A stretch of DNA of 64,000 nt, from positions 1,302,001 to 1,366,000 of the forward strand of contig NZ_JAFJMJ010000002.1 of the NCBI RefSeq assembly GCF_017309385.1. Direction: 5' to 3'. Below are positions 50,454-57,611 of the stretch, in pieces. How positions within the stretch are numbered: the first letter of the stretch is position 1; every line of letters starts with the position of its first letter. This stretch comes from Amycolatopsis sp. 195334CR. Its GTDB lineage: Bacteria; Actinomycetota; Actinomycetes; Mycobacteriales; Pseudonocardiaceae. The notes below the pieces were generated by a model. It did no database searches. It saw only the letters and a list, made by a program, of their open reading frames with translations, and had not been told where the DNA came from. Made by a program: the position numbers and the translations under genes.

Positions 50454-51358
50454 GACGGCGTCCCGGCGTTGAACTCCGGCCGCGGCACGGTCACCCCGTC
50501 CAGCCCCCACTTCCGCATGATCTCCTGGTAGCGCCCGGAGTTGAACAACTCGCCGAAAGCCTGGTGCAGCACCGGTCCGAGCCCGCTCGCCTTCGAGGTG
50601 TAGAGCGCGAGCTTGTCCGCGGTGGCGCCCTGCTCCTCGGTCTGCGTGACGTAGGTGTAGACGCCCTGCTGCTGCGCGGTCACGTCGATCGCCGCGGCCT
50701 GGGTCATGCCCGCCGCCTCGGCGCGCCCGGACTGCGCGGCCAGCAGGGTGGCGTTGGTGTCGGCGAGCCCGATCGACTGCACCGCACCGCGTCCGGCGCG
50801 CTCGCAGAACGCCGAGAGCTGCCGCAGCTGCTCCTCGACCACGCTCGCGGTGACCACGGCGACCCGCTTGCCGCACAACGCGTCCGTGGCCGGGATGGGC
50901 ACCGGCGCGTTCGACGGCACCACGTACGAGGTGCGCGTGGTCATCCAGGTGATCGTGTCGAACTGCTTCTCGCGTTCGGCGGTGACCTTCACCGGGCCGT
51001 TGAACGCGTCGTAGCGGTTGGACAGCATTCCTTGCAGCGCACCGGGAAGGCTGTCCACCACGATGGTTTCCGTGCGCACGCCGAGCAGTTGGCCCAGCGC
51101 GTCCTGGAAGTCCTTGTCGATACCGGTGATCGAGCCGTCGGCGGCGACCGTGCGGTAGGGCGGGTGCGAGTCGCCGGCGAAGCGGAGCACGCCGGCCTGG
51201 CGCACGGGTTCGGGCAGCGCGTCGTGGAGGGCGGTGTTCGCGCCCGCCGGTACCGGGGTGTCGGTGCCCTCGCCGAGCTGCGCACCGCAGCCGGTGAGGA
51301 CGAGCAGGAGCGCGGCGGCGCCGAACAACGGTCTGCGGGCGTGGGGGATGGGTCGCAT
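50450..51358 (-). CDS. Amino-acid-type ABC transporter substrate-binding lipoprotein
   Basis: 302 residues from ATG 51358; an in-frame ATG at 51421 lies in the promoter. The signal ends in the lipobox LTGC. The SBP family 3 fold is indicated by [37 protein letters not shown] and [18 protein letters not shown]. An Asp-type ligand anchor as in true amino-acid binders is not obvious (SHPPYRT rather than DxxPF). It leads the eight-gene operon, diverging from paaX. Confidence 0.83.
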   Translation of the reverse strand: MRPIPHARRPLFGAAALLLVLTGCGAQLGEGTDTPVPAGANTALHDALPEPVRQAGVLRFAGDSHPPYRTVAADGSITGIDKDFQDALGQLLGVRTETIVVDSLPGALQGMLSNRYDAFNGPVKVTAEREKQFDTITWMTTRTSYVVPSNAPVPIPATDALCGKRVAVVTASVVEEQLRQLSAFCERAGRGAVQSIGLADTNATLLAAQSGRAEAAGMTQAAAIDVTAQQQGVYTYVTQTEEQGATADKLALYTSKASGLGPVLHQAFGELFNSGRYQEIMRKWGLDGVTVPRPEFNAGTPS

Positions 51359-51516
51359 GGCGGTGGTTCTCCCTGCGTTGGGCCTGGCCAGGCGGGGTGT
51401 CGGGATCGGGGAACCGATCATTGACGACTAGAATGCCGACGAGCGTCGCACGAGGTGTCGCCAATTGCAAGACCCGGTCGCCCCGTAGGCTTCCGGCCAA
51501 CCCGAAGGGAGCGCGG

Positions 51517-52491
51517 ATGCCGGAGACCCCGCCGCGGGCCGAACCGCAGCTGCTGCTGACCTCGCTGCTCGGCGACTACTGGTACTGGCGCGACGAGCAC
51601 ATCCCGTCGGCCGCGCTGGTGCGGTTGCTCGCGGAGTTCGGCATCGGCACGGACAACGCCAGGGCGGCGATGCGGCGGCTGGCGGCCAAGGGCCTGCTGA
51701 CCACCTCGCGGCGCGGCCGGACCACCGCGTACGGCATCCCGCCGCGCACCAGCGGCGTGATCGTCGGGCGCACGCACCGGATGCTCACCTTCGGCGCCAC
51801 CGCGCCGGAGTGGGACGGGTACTGGACCGTGGTCGCGTTCTCGGTGCCCGAGCAGGAACGCGAGGTGCGCACGGCACTGCGCTCGCGGTTGCGCGTGCTC
51901 GGTTTCGCCGCGCTGTACGACGGTTTGTGGGTGTCCCCGCGCGACCTCGCCGAACCGGCGGTCGCGCTGCTCGCCGAACTCGGCATCGAACGCGGCAGCG
52001 TGCTGCGGGCGACCGAGGTGCCCGGCGGACCGGCGGGCGGCGGCCCGGCCGAGGCGTTCGACCTCGAACCCCTGGCCCGGCAGTACCGGGAATTCGTCGA
52101 CCGCTACCGGCCGCTGCCCGCGCGCCTCGCGGCCGGCCGGATCAGCCCGGCCGAGGCGCTGCGCCTGCGCACCGAACTGCGCGTCGACTGGCGGGCCTTT
52201 CCCGAGCGGGACCCGGATCTGCCCGCGGTCATGCTGCCGCCGGGCTGGTCCCGCGCCGAAGCGCAGCGGCTGTTCCTGGAGATCTACGACCGGCTGGGCC
52301 CGCTCGCCGAACAGCGCTTCCGCGAGCTGCTCGCGGAAGCGGACCCGGAGCTGGCCGAGCTCGCTTCGCACCACGACAGCGCCCGGATCGCCGAGCTGTA
52401 CGCGCGGCTCGGCGGCGACGCCGAACGCGGTGACACCCCGTTCGAGCAGGCGGTCCGCGCACGACGGCTGGACGACCTGCGCCGCGGCTGA
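51517..52491 (+). CDS. PaaX family transcriptional regulator
   Basis: 324 residues. PaaX-type N-terminal winged helix (LLTSLLGDYWYWRDEHIPSAALVRLLAEFGI, then AAMRRLAAKGLLTTSRRGRTTAYGI) and the PaaX central domain (WTVVAFSVPEQEREVRTALRSRLRVLGFAALYDGLWVSP). PaaX represses phenylacetate catabolism and senses phenylacetyl-CoA; close relatives may sense other aryl- or acyl-CoAs. It lies between the CoA-transferase operon (divergent) and the ferulate genes, so either could be its target. The ATG has AAGGGAG upstream. Confidence 0.85.
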   Translation: MPETPPRAEPQLLLTSLLGDYWYWRDEHIPSAALVRLLAEFGIGTDNARAAMRRLAAKGLLTTSRRGRTTAYGIPPRTSGVIVGRTHRMLTFGATAPEWDGYWTVVAFSVPEQEREVRTALRSRLRVLGFAALYDGLWVSPRDLAEPAVALLAELGIERGSVLRATEVPGGPAGGGPAEAFDLEPLARQYREFVDRYRPLPARLAAGRISPAEALRLRTELRVDWRAFPERDPDLPAVMLPPGWSRAEAQRLFLEIYDRLGPLAEQRFRELLAEADPELAELASHHDSARIAELYARLGGDAERGDTPFEQAVRARRLDDLRRG

Positions 52492-52495
52492 GTTC

Positions 52496-52509
52496 CATCA
52501 GGAATCCTG
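52496..52509. promoter_or_regulatory. Operator site 1, CATCAGGAATCCTG
   Basis: The core CAGGA-A-TCCTG is a palindrome and shares CATCAGGA with the stronger site at 52580-52600. It starts four bases after the paaX stop. Confidence 0.45.
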
Positions 52510-52519
52510 CGTATTTTCG

Positions 52520-52535
52520 GGTGACCCGGGTCACC
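52520..52535. promoter_or_regulatory. Perfect 16-bp palindrome GGTGACCCGGGTCACC
   Basis: Fully self-complementary sequence between paaX and vdh. It could be a PaaX site or a loop-less cruciform; with no loop it is a poor RNA terminator. Confidence 0.4.
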
Positions 52536-52579
52536 ACTGCTTGCCATCGAGCTGGACCAGGCCGCAGGCTGACCGCAAC

Positions 52580-52600
52580 ATCATCAGGAAACCTGATGAT
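52580..52600. promoter_or_regulatory. Operator site 2, ATCATCAGG-AAA-CCTGATGAT
   Basis: Perfect 9-bp arms around three bases, 25 bases before the vdh start codon. Size and symmetry match MarR-family operators, and a marR gene closes this operon. Repression would be relieved by hydroxycinnamoyl-CoA, as for FerR/CouR; that assignment is inference. Confidence 0.7.
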
Positions 52601-52624
52601 AAACCGACCGACTCGGAGGTCCCG

Positions 52625-54079
52625 GTGGAGTTCCTCGATCCCGCGCGCTGGTCCGGCAAGGTCTTCACCGGCACCTGGACCGACGGCGGTTCCGGTACGC
52701 ACGAAGTACGCGAGCCCGCGACCGGGGCGGCCCTCGGTTCGGTGGGCGTCGCCGGTGCCGCGGACATCGCCGCCGCCGTCGACCGCGCCGCGCCCGCCCA
52801 GCGCGAGTGGGCCGCGCTGCCGCACGCCGAACGTTCCGCGGTGCTGCTGCGGGCCGCCGCTCTGCTGACCGAGCACACCGGCGCCATCGCCGACTGGGTG
52901 GTCCGCGAGTCGGGGTCGGTCCGGCTCAAGGCGGGCATCGAGATCGAAGGCTCGGCGGGGGAGTGCGTGCAGGCCGCCGCGCTGCCGTCGGCGCCCTACG
53001 GCGAACTGCTGCCCTCGGCGGGCCGGATGAGCTTCGAACGCCGGGTTCCGGTGGGCGTGGTCGCGGTGATCTCGCCGTTCAACTTCCCTTTGCTGCTCTC
53101 GATGCGTTCGGTGGCACCGGCGCTCGCGCTGGGCAACGCGGTGATCGTCAAACCCGATCCGCGCACCGCGGTCTGCGGCGGGGTGGTGATCGCGCGGATC
53201 TTCGAGGAGGCCGGGCTGCCCGCGGGCGTGCTCCAGGTGCTGCCGGGTGACGCCGAAGCCGGGGCCGCGCTGGTCGAGCACCCGCGCGTGCCGGTCATCT
53301 CGTTCACCGGCTCGACCCGCGCCGGCCGGGCCATCGGCGCCCGTGCCGGGGAACTGCTGAAGCGGGCGCACCTCGAACTCGGCGGCAACAGCGCGCTGGT
53401 GGTGCTCGAAGACGCCGATCTCGAAGCCGCCGCGTCCTGCGGTGCGTTCGGCAGTTTCCTGCACCAGGGCCAGATCTGCATGGCCGTGGGCAGGCACCTG
53501 GTGCACCGCTCGCTGTACGACCGCTACGTCGAGCTGCTCGGCAAGAAGGCCGAACAGCTGCCGGTCGGTGATCCGTTCACCGAGGACGTGGTGCTCGGCC
53601 CGATCATCGACGGCGGTCAGCTCGCCCACGTGCGCGACCTGGTGGACCGCAGCGTGGCCGCCGGGGCGTGGCTGGTGCAGGGCGGTACCGCGGACGGGCC
53701 GTTCTACCGCCCGACCGTGCTCGCCGACTGCGGACCGTCGATCCCGGCCTACGCCGAAGAGGTGTTCGGGCCGGTGGCCTGCGTACGCCCGTTCGACACG
53801 CTCGACGAGGCCGCCGAGTTCGCCGCCGACTCCGAATACGGCTTGAGCCTGGGCGTGCTCACCGCCGATCCGGCGGCCGGGCTGGCACTGGCCGACCGCA
53901 TCCCCAGCGGCCTGGTGCACATCAACGACCAGACGGTGAACGACGATCCCGCCGCGCCCTTCGGCGGGGTCGGCGCCTCCGGTGTCGGCCGCGTCGGCGG
54001 TGCCCGCGCGAACGTCGATGCCTTCACCGAGACCCAGTGGGTCACCGTGCGCGCCGAATCCGCGCGCTACCCGTTCTGA
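52625..54079 (+). CDS. vdh: Vanillin/benzaldehyde dehydrogenase
   Basis: 484 residues from GTG 52625 with GGAGG seven bases upstream. ALDH signatures: ISPFNFPLLLSMRSVAPALALGNAVIVKPD, ISFTGSTRAG, catalytic Glu in LELGGNSALVV, and catalytic Cys285 in HQGQICMA. The GQIC-type active site and the HLVHRSLYDRYVE region match aromatic-aldehyde dehydrogenases. It oxidises vanillin or 4-hydroxybenzaldehyde, the product of the next enzyme, to the acid. First gene of the ferulate operon. Confidence 0.85.
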   Translation: MEFLDPARWSGKVFTGTWTDGGSGTHEVREPATGAALGSVGVAGAADIAAAVDRAAPAQREWAALPHAERSAVLLRAAALLTEHTGAIADWVVRESGSVRLKAGIEIEGSAGECVQAAALPSAPYGELLPSAGRMSFERRVPVGVVAVISPFNFPLLLSMRSVAPALALGNAVIVKPDPRTAVCGGVVIARIFEEAGLPAGVLQVLPGDAEAGAALVEHPRVPVISFTGSTRAGRAIGARAGELLKRAHLELGGNSALVVLEDADLEAAASCGAFGSFLHQGQICMAVGRHLVHRSLYDRYVELLGKKAEQLPVGDPFTEDVVLGPIIDGGQLAHVRDLVDRSVAAGAWLVQGGTADGPFYRPTVLADCGPSIPAYAEEVFGPVACVRPFDTLDEAAEFAADSEYGLSLGVLTADPAAGLALADRIPSGLVHINDQTVNDDPAAPFGGVGASGVGRVGGARANVDAFTETQWVTVRAESARYPF

Positions 54080-54093
54080 AAGGACCGAAACAC

Positions 54094-54927
54094 ATGTCTG
54101 AAGCGCCGTGGGGCGAAAACGTGCTCGTCGACTTCGAGGACGGCATCGCCTGGGTGACGCTCAACCGCCCGGAGAAGCGCAACGCGATGAACCCGGCGCT
54201 CAACGACGAAATGGTGCGCACGCTCGACGCGCTGGAGGGCGATCCGCGCTGCCGCGTGCTGGTGCTCACGGGCGCGGGCGACTCGTTCTCGGCGGGCATG
54301 GACCTGCGCGAGTACTTCCGCGAGGTGGACGAGTCCGGCGACGCGGCGGTGCAGATCCGGGTGCGCCGCGCCAGCGCCGAATGGCAGTGGAAGCGGCTGG
54401 CCACCTGGTCGAAGCCGACCATCGCGATGGTCAACGGCTGGTGCTTCGGCGGCGCGTTCACCCCGCTGGTCGCCTGCGACCTCGCCATCTCCGCCGAAGA
54501 CGCCCACTATGGACTGTCCGAAGTGAACTGGGGAATCCCGCCGGGCGGGGTGGTCAGCCGGGCGCTGGCGGCCACGGTCAGCCAGCGCGACGCGCTGTAC
54601 TTCATCATGACCGGCGAGCCGTTCGACGGCCGTCGTGCCGCCGAAATGCGCCTGGTCAACGAAGCGGTCCCGGCGGAGCACCTGCGCGGGCGCACCCGGG
54701 AACTGGCGGCGAAGCTGGCCGCGATGAACCCGGTGGTGCTGCGCGCGGCGAAGGTCGGCTACAAGCTGGCCCAGGAGATGCCGTGGGAGCAGGCCGAGGA
54801 CTACCTCTACGCGAAGCTGGAGCAGTCGCAGTTCCTCGACCCCGAGCAGGGCCGCCAGAAGGGCATGACCCAGTTCCTCGACGACAAGACCTTCCGCCCC
54901 GGTCTTTCGGCCTACCGGAACGACTGA
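54094..54927 (+). CDS. ech: Hydroxycinnamoyl-CoA hydratase-lyase (feruloyl-CoA to vanillin)
   Basis: 277 residues of the crotonase fold, with DSFSAGMDLREYF (oxyanion region) and LSEVNWGIPPGGVVSR. In the Pseudomonas fluorescens HCHL numbering known to me, the catalytic Glu143 and Tyr239 fall exactly on E143 and Y239 here (EDYLYAKLEQSQ); Ser123 is Thr. The C-terminal MTQFLDDKTFRPGLSAY is also characteristic. It hydrates feruloyl- or coumaroyl-CoA and cleaves off acetyl-CoA to give the benzaldehyde. It lies 14 bases after vdh. Confidence 0.9.
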   Translation: MSEAPWGENVLVDFEDGIAWVTLNRPEKRNAMNPALNDEMVRTLDALEGDPRCRVLVLTGAGDSFSAGMDLREYFREVDESGDAAVQIRVRRASAEWQWKRLATWSKPTIAMVNGWCFGGAFTPLVACDLAISAEDAHYGLSEVNWGIPPGGVVSRALAATVSQRDALYFIMTGEPFDGRRAAEMRLVNEAVPAEHLRGRTRELAAKLAAMNPVVLRAAKVGYKLAQEMPWEQAEDYLYAKLEQSQFLDPEQGRQKGMTQFLDDKTFRPGLSAYRND

Positions 54928-56396
54928 TGCGCGACGAGGGCCTCGGCTCGTGGCCGTCGCGGCGGGCCAGGATGACCCCGGACCGGATCGCGCTGGTGCA
55001 CGGCGACCGGGAACTGAGCTACGCGGCCCTCGCCGCGCGGTCCGCCGGGCTGGCGCACGGCCTGCGCTCGCTCGGGGTGCGGCGGGGCGACCGGGTCGCC
55101 TACCTCGGCCCCAACCACCCCGCCTACCTCGAAACCCTGTTCGCCACCGCGTCGCTGGGCGCGGTCTTCGTCCCGGTCAACAGCAGGCTGGCGGCGCCGG
55201 AACTGGCCTACGTGCTCGACGACGCCGGGGTTTCCGTGCTGGTGCACGCGTCGCCGGTGGAGGTGGCGGCGCGGGAACTCCTGGCGGTCGGCGGGGCGCG
55301 GTACGAGGAGTTCGCGTCGGGGCCCGCGGAGCCGCCCGACGAACCGGTCTCGCTCGGCGACCCGTGCCTGATCATGTACACCTCGGGCAGCACCGGGCGG
55401 CCGAAGGGCGCGGTGCTCTCGCACGGCAACCTCACCTGGAACTGCGTCAACGTGCTGGTCGAGTCGGACCTGTCCGGTGGTGAGGTGGCGCTGGTGGCCG
55501 CACCGCTGTTCCACACCGCCGCGCTGGGCATGACCTGCCTGCCGACGTTGCTCAAGGGCGGCACCGCGGTGCTGATGGAGTCGTTCGACCCGGCCGCGGC
55601 GCTGGCGCTGATCGCCCGGCACCGGGTGACGCTGCTGTTCGGCGTGCCCGCGATGTACGACGCGATGGCCGCGCAGCCCGGCTGGGCGTCGGCGGACCTG
55701 TCCAGCGTGCGGACGCTGCTCTGCGGCGGGGCGCCGGTGCCGCCGTCGACGATCCGGCGGTACCTGGACCGCGGGCTCGCGTTCGTGCAGGGCTACGGCA
55801 TGACCGAGGCGGCGCCGGGGGTGCTGGTGCTCGACCCGGCCGCCGCGCGCACCAAGGCGGGCAGCGCCGGGGTGCCGTCGTTCTTCACCGACGTGCGCGT
55901 GGCCGGTCCGGCCGGGGAGCCGGTGCCGCCGGGGGAACGCGGGGAGATCGTGGTGCGCGGCCCGAACGTCATGCTCGGGTACTGGAACCAGCCCGCGGCC
56001 ACCGACCAGGCACTGGCGGGCGGCTGGCTGCACTCCGGCGATGTGGCCACTGTGGACGGTGACGGCTACTTCACCGTGGTCGACCGGCTCAAGGACATGA
56101 TCATCTCGGGTGGGGAGAACGTCTACCCGGCCGAGGTGGAGGCCGCCGCGCTGGACCACCCCGACGTCGAACTGTGCGCGGTGATCGGCGCGCCCGACCC
56201 GAAGTGGGGCGAGGTGCCGCGCGCGGTGGTGGTGCGGCGGCCCGGCACCGCGCTGACCGCGGACGAGCTGCGCGCCCACCTGCGCGAGCGGCTCGCCGGG
56301 TACAAGGTGCCGAAGTACGTCGAGTTCCGGGAGGAGCTGCCCCGCACCGGGTCCGGCAAGATCCGCAAGGCCGAACTGCGGGCGCTGTACGCATGA
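54927..56396 (+). CDS. fcs: Feruloyl/p-coumaroyl-CoA synthetase
   Basis: 489 residues of the ANL family: MYTSGSTGRPKG (phosphate loop), QGYGMTEAAPG, DRLKDMIISGGENVYPAEVE, and the catalytic Lys in RTGSGKIRKAEL. It starts in a TGATG overlap with ech. Context rather than sequence fixes the substrate as a hydroxycinnamate; it is shorter than some Fcs because it lacks an N-terminal extension. Confidence 0.85.
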   Translation: MRDEGLGSWPSRRARMTPDRIALVHGDRELSYAALAARSAGLAHGLRSLGVRRGDRVAYLGPNHPAYLETLFATASLGAVFVPVNSRLAAPELAYVLDDAGVSVLVHASPVEVAARELLAVGGARYEEFASGPAEPPDEPVSLGDPCLIMYTSGSTGRPKGAVLSHGNLTWNCVNVLVESDLSGGEVALVAAPLFHTAALGMTCLPTLLKGGTAVLMESFDPAAALALIARHRVTLLFGVPAMYDAMAAQPGWASADLSSVRTLLCGGAPVPPSTIRRYLDRGLAFVQGYGMTEAAPGVLVLDPAAARTKAGSAGVPSFFTDVRVAGPAGEPVPPGERGEIVVRGPNVMLGYWNQPAATDQALAGGWLHSGDVATVDGDGYFTVVDRLKDMIISGGENVYPAEVEAAALDHPDVELCAVIGAPDPKWGEVPRAVVVRRPGTALTADELRAHLRERLAGYKVPKYVEFREELPRTGSGKIRKAELRALYA

Positions 56397-56842
56397 CCCC
56401 GGCGCTGCGGCACGATCAGGACATGGGATCGGAACCGCTTACCCTCTACCTGGTCAAGCGGCTGGAGCTGGTCATCCGCGCGCGCATGGACGAGGCGCTG
56501 CGGCCGAAGGGCCTGACCACGCTCCAGTTCACCGCGCTGACCGCGCTGCGGCGGCGCAGCGGCCTGTCGTCGGCACAACTGGCGCGGCGCTCGTTCGTCA
56601 CCCCGCAGACGATGAACGAGATGGTGCGGTGGCTGGAGGAGCGCGGGCACATCGAGCGCACGCGCGATCCGGCGAACCGGCGGGTGCTGCTGCTGGCGCT
56701 GACCCCGGCGGGGGAGACCCTGCTGGCCGAATGCGATCCGCTGGTCGAAGCCATCGAAGCCGAACTGCTCGCGGCGATCCCCGAGGTGCAGCACCCGTTG
56801 CTCCGCCAGAGCCTGGAACTGGGCTACAACGCACTGGCCTAG
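56393..56842 (+). CDS. MarR family regulator (FerR/CouR-like)
   Basis: 149 residues from ATG 56393, which overlaps the fcs stop (ATGA); an internal ATG at 56423 is the alternative. Winged helix: TTLQFTALTALRRRSGLSSAQLARRSFVTPQTMNEMVRWLEERGHIERTRDPANRR. As last gene of vdh-ech-fcs it probably represses the operon through the palindromes at 52496-52600. Confidence 0.86.
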   Translation: MTPALRHDQDMGSEPLTLYLVKRLELVIRARMDEALRPKGLTTLQFTALTALRRRSGLSSAQLARRSFVTPQTMNEMVRWLEERGHIERTRDPANRRVLLLALTPAGETLLAECDPLVEAIEAELLAAIPEVQHPLLRQSLELGYNALA

Positions 56843-56852
56843 CGCCCGCTCG

Positions 56853-57179
56853 CTAGTGGGCGGGCACCGACACGCAGACTAGGGTGGTGTCTTCGAGGGC
56901 TTCGACCTCGCCGGGCGTCTGCTCCGGGACGTGCACGTATTCGCCCGCGCGCACCGTCACGGTGTCCACCCGCAGTGCGCCGCTCAGCACCACCCAGACC
57001 TCCGCGTAGGCGGCGGGCAGGTCGGCGCGGGCGCCCGCCGGGAAGAACGCGGTGTAGGAGCTCATCGACTCGCCGTCCTCCTTGTCGAGGCCGGGAGCGA
57101 TGCGGATCCCGTTCCCGAAGCGGAGGGCGTCCGCGCCGATCGCCGAGCTGAAGCGGCGGGGCGCGCTGGGGCCCGTCAC
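56853..57179 (-). CDS. Cupin-domain protein
   Basis: 108 residues, GTG start overlapping the preceding stop (GTGA). The beta-barrel segments YTAFFPAGARADLPAAYAEVWVVLSGALRVDTVTVRAGEYVHVPEQTPGEVEA follow the cupin pattern, although the metal-binding histidines are sparse (the first motif has no HxH). It is probably a small-molecule-binding or sensor cupin. It forms a two-gene operon with the ABM gene. Confidence 0.7.
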   Translation of the reverse strand: MTGPSAPRRFSSAIGADALRFGNGIRIAPGLDKEDGESMSSYTAFFPAGARADLPAAYAEVWVVLSGALRVDTVTVRAGEYVHVPEQTPGEVEALEDTTLVCVSVPAH

Positions 57180-57448
57180 GCGTCTAGTTCGGCGGCGGCG
57201 ACGGCGTGCACGGGCGGCGCCTGGAGCCCGAGTTCCCGCGCGATGGCCGGGATCTCCGGATCCGCCAGGAACCCCTCGTAGTCCTCCTGGTCCCAGTCGA
57301 AGAAGGACCACACCCGGTGCGGGTCATCCGGGTCGAAGTACGCCCGGGCGCTCCGGCAGCCGTGCTCCCGCCGCTTCTCCGCCCCGATCGTGGTGAACAC
57401 TGCCAGGAACCGCTCGGGGTCCTCGACGCTGGCGACGGTGACGACCAT
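57176..57448 (-). CDS. Small dimeric alpha/beta-barrel protein (ABM monooxygenase-like)
   Basis: 90 residues. VVTVASVEDPERFLAVFTTIGAEKRREHGCRSARAYFDPDDPHRVWSFFDWD fits the antibiotic-biosynthesis-monooxygenase/ferredoxin-like superfamily. Such proteins are cofactor-less oxygenases or detoxification proteins; the substrate is unknown. The start is ATG 57448. Confidence 0.65.
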   Translation of the reverse strand: MVVTVASVEDPERFLAVFTTIGAEKRREHGCRSARAYFDPDDPHRVWSFFDWDQEDYEGFLADPEIPAIARELGLQAPPVHAVAAAELDA

Positions 57449-57488
57449 GCGGACGACCGTAGGACCTCCACCCCGCTCGAGGTCAAGG

Positions 57489-57543
57489 GTCAGCCGCCTC
57501 GCCTCGGGTCCCTCCCCCTGCGTCCCGCGGCGAGGCGGCTGAC
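57489..57543 (-). terminator. Large inverted repeat, probable terminator downstream of the nSTAND-WD40 gene
   Basis: GTCAGCCGCCTCGCC and GGCGAGGCGGCTGAC form a perfect 15-bp stem with a 25-base loop, located 69 bases beyond the stop codon of the minus-strand gene. No U-tract follows, but the stem is far stronger than chance. Confidence 0.6.
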
Positions 57544-57611
57544 TCAGTTCTAGCCGACCGGGAGTTGTCCGGCGTCGGGAAGCGGCGCCGCACAACAAAC
57601 GCCGCACAACC

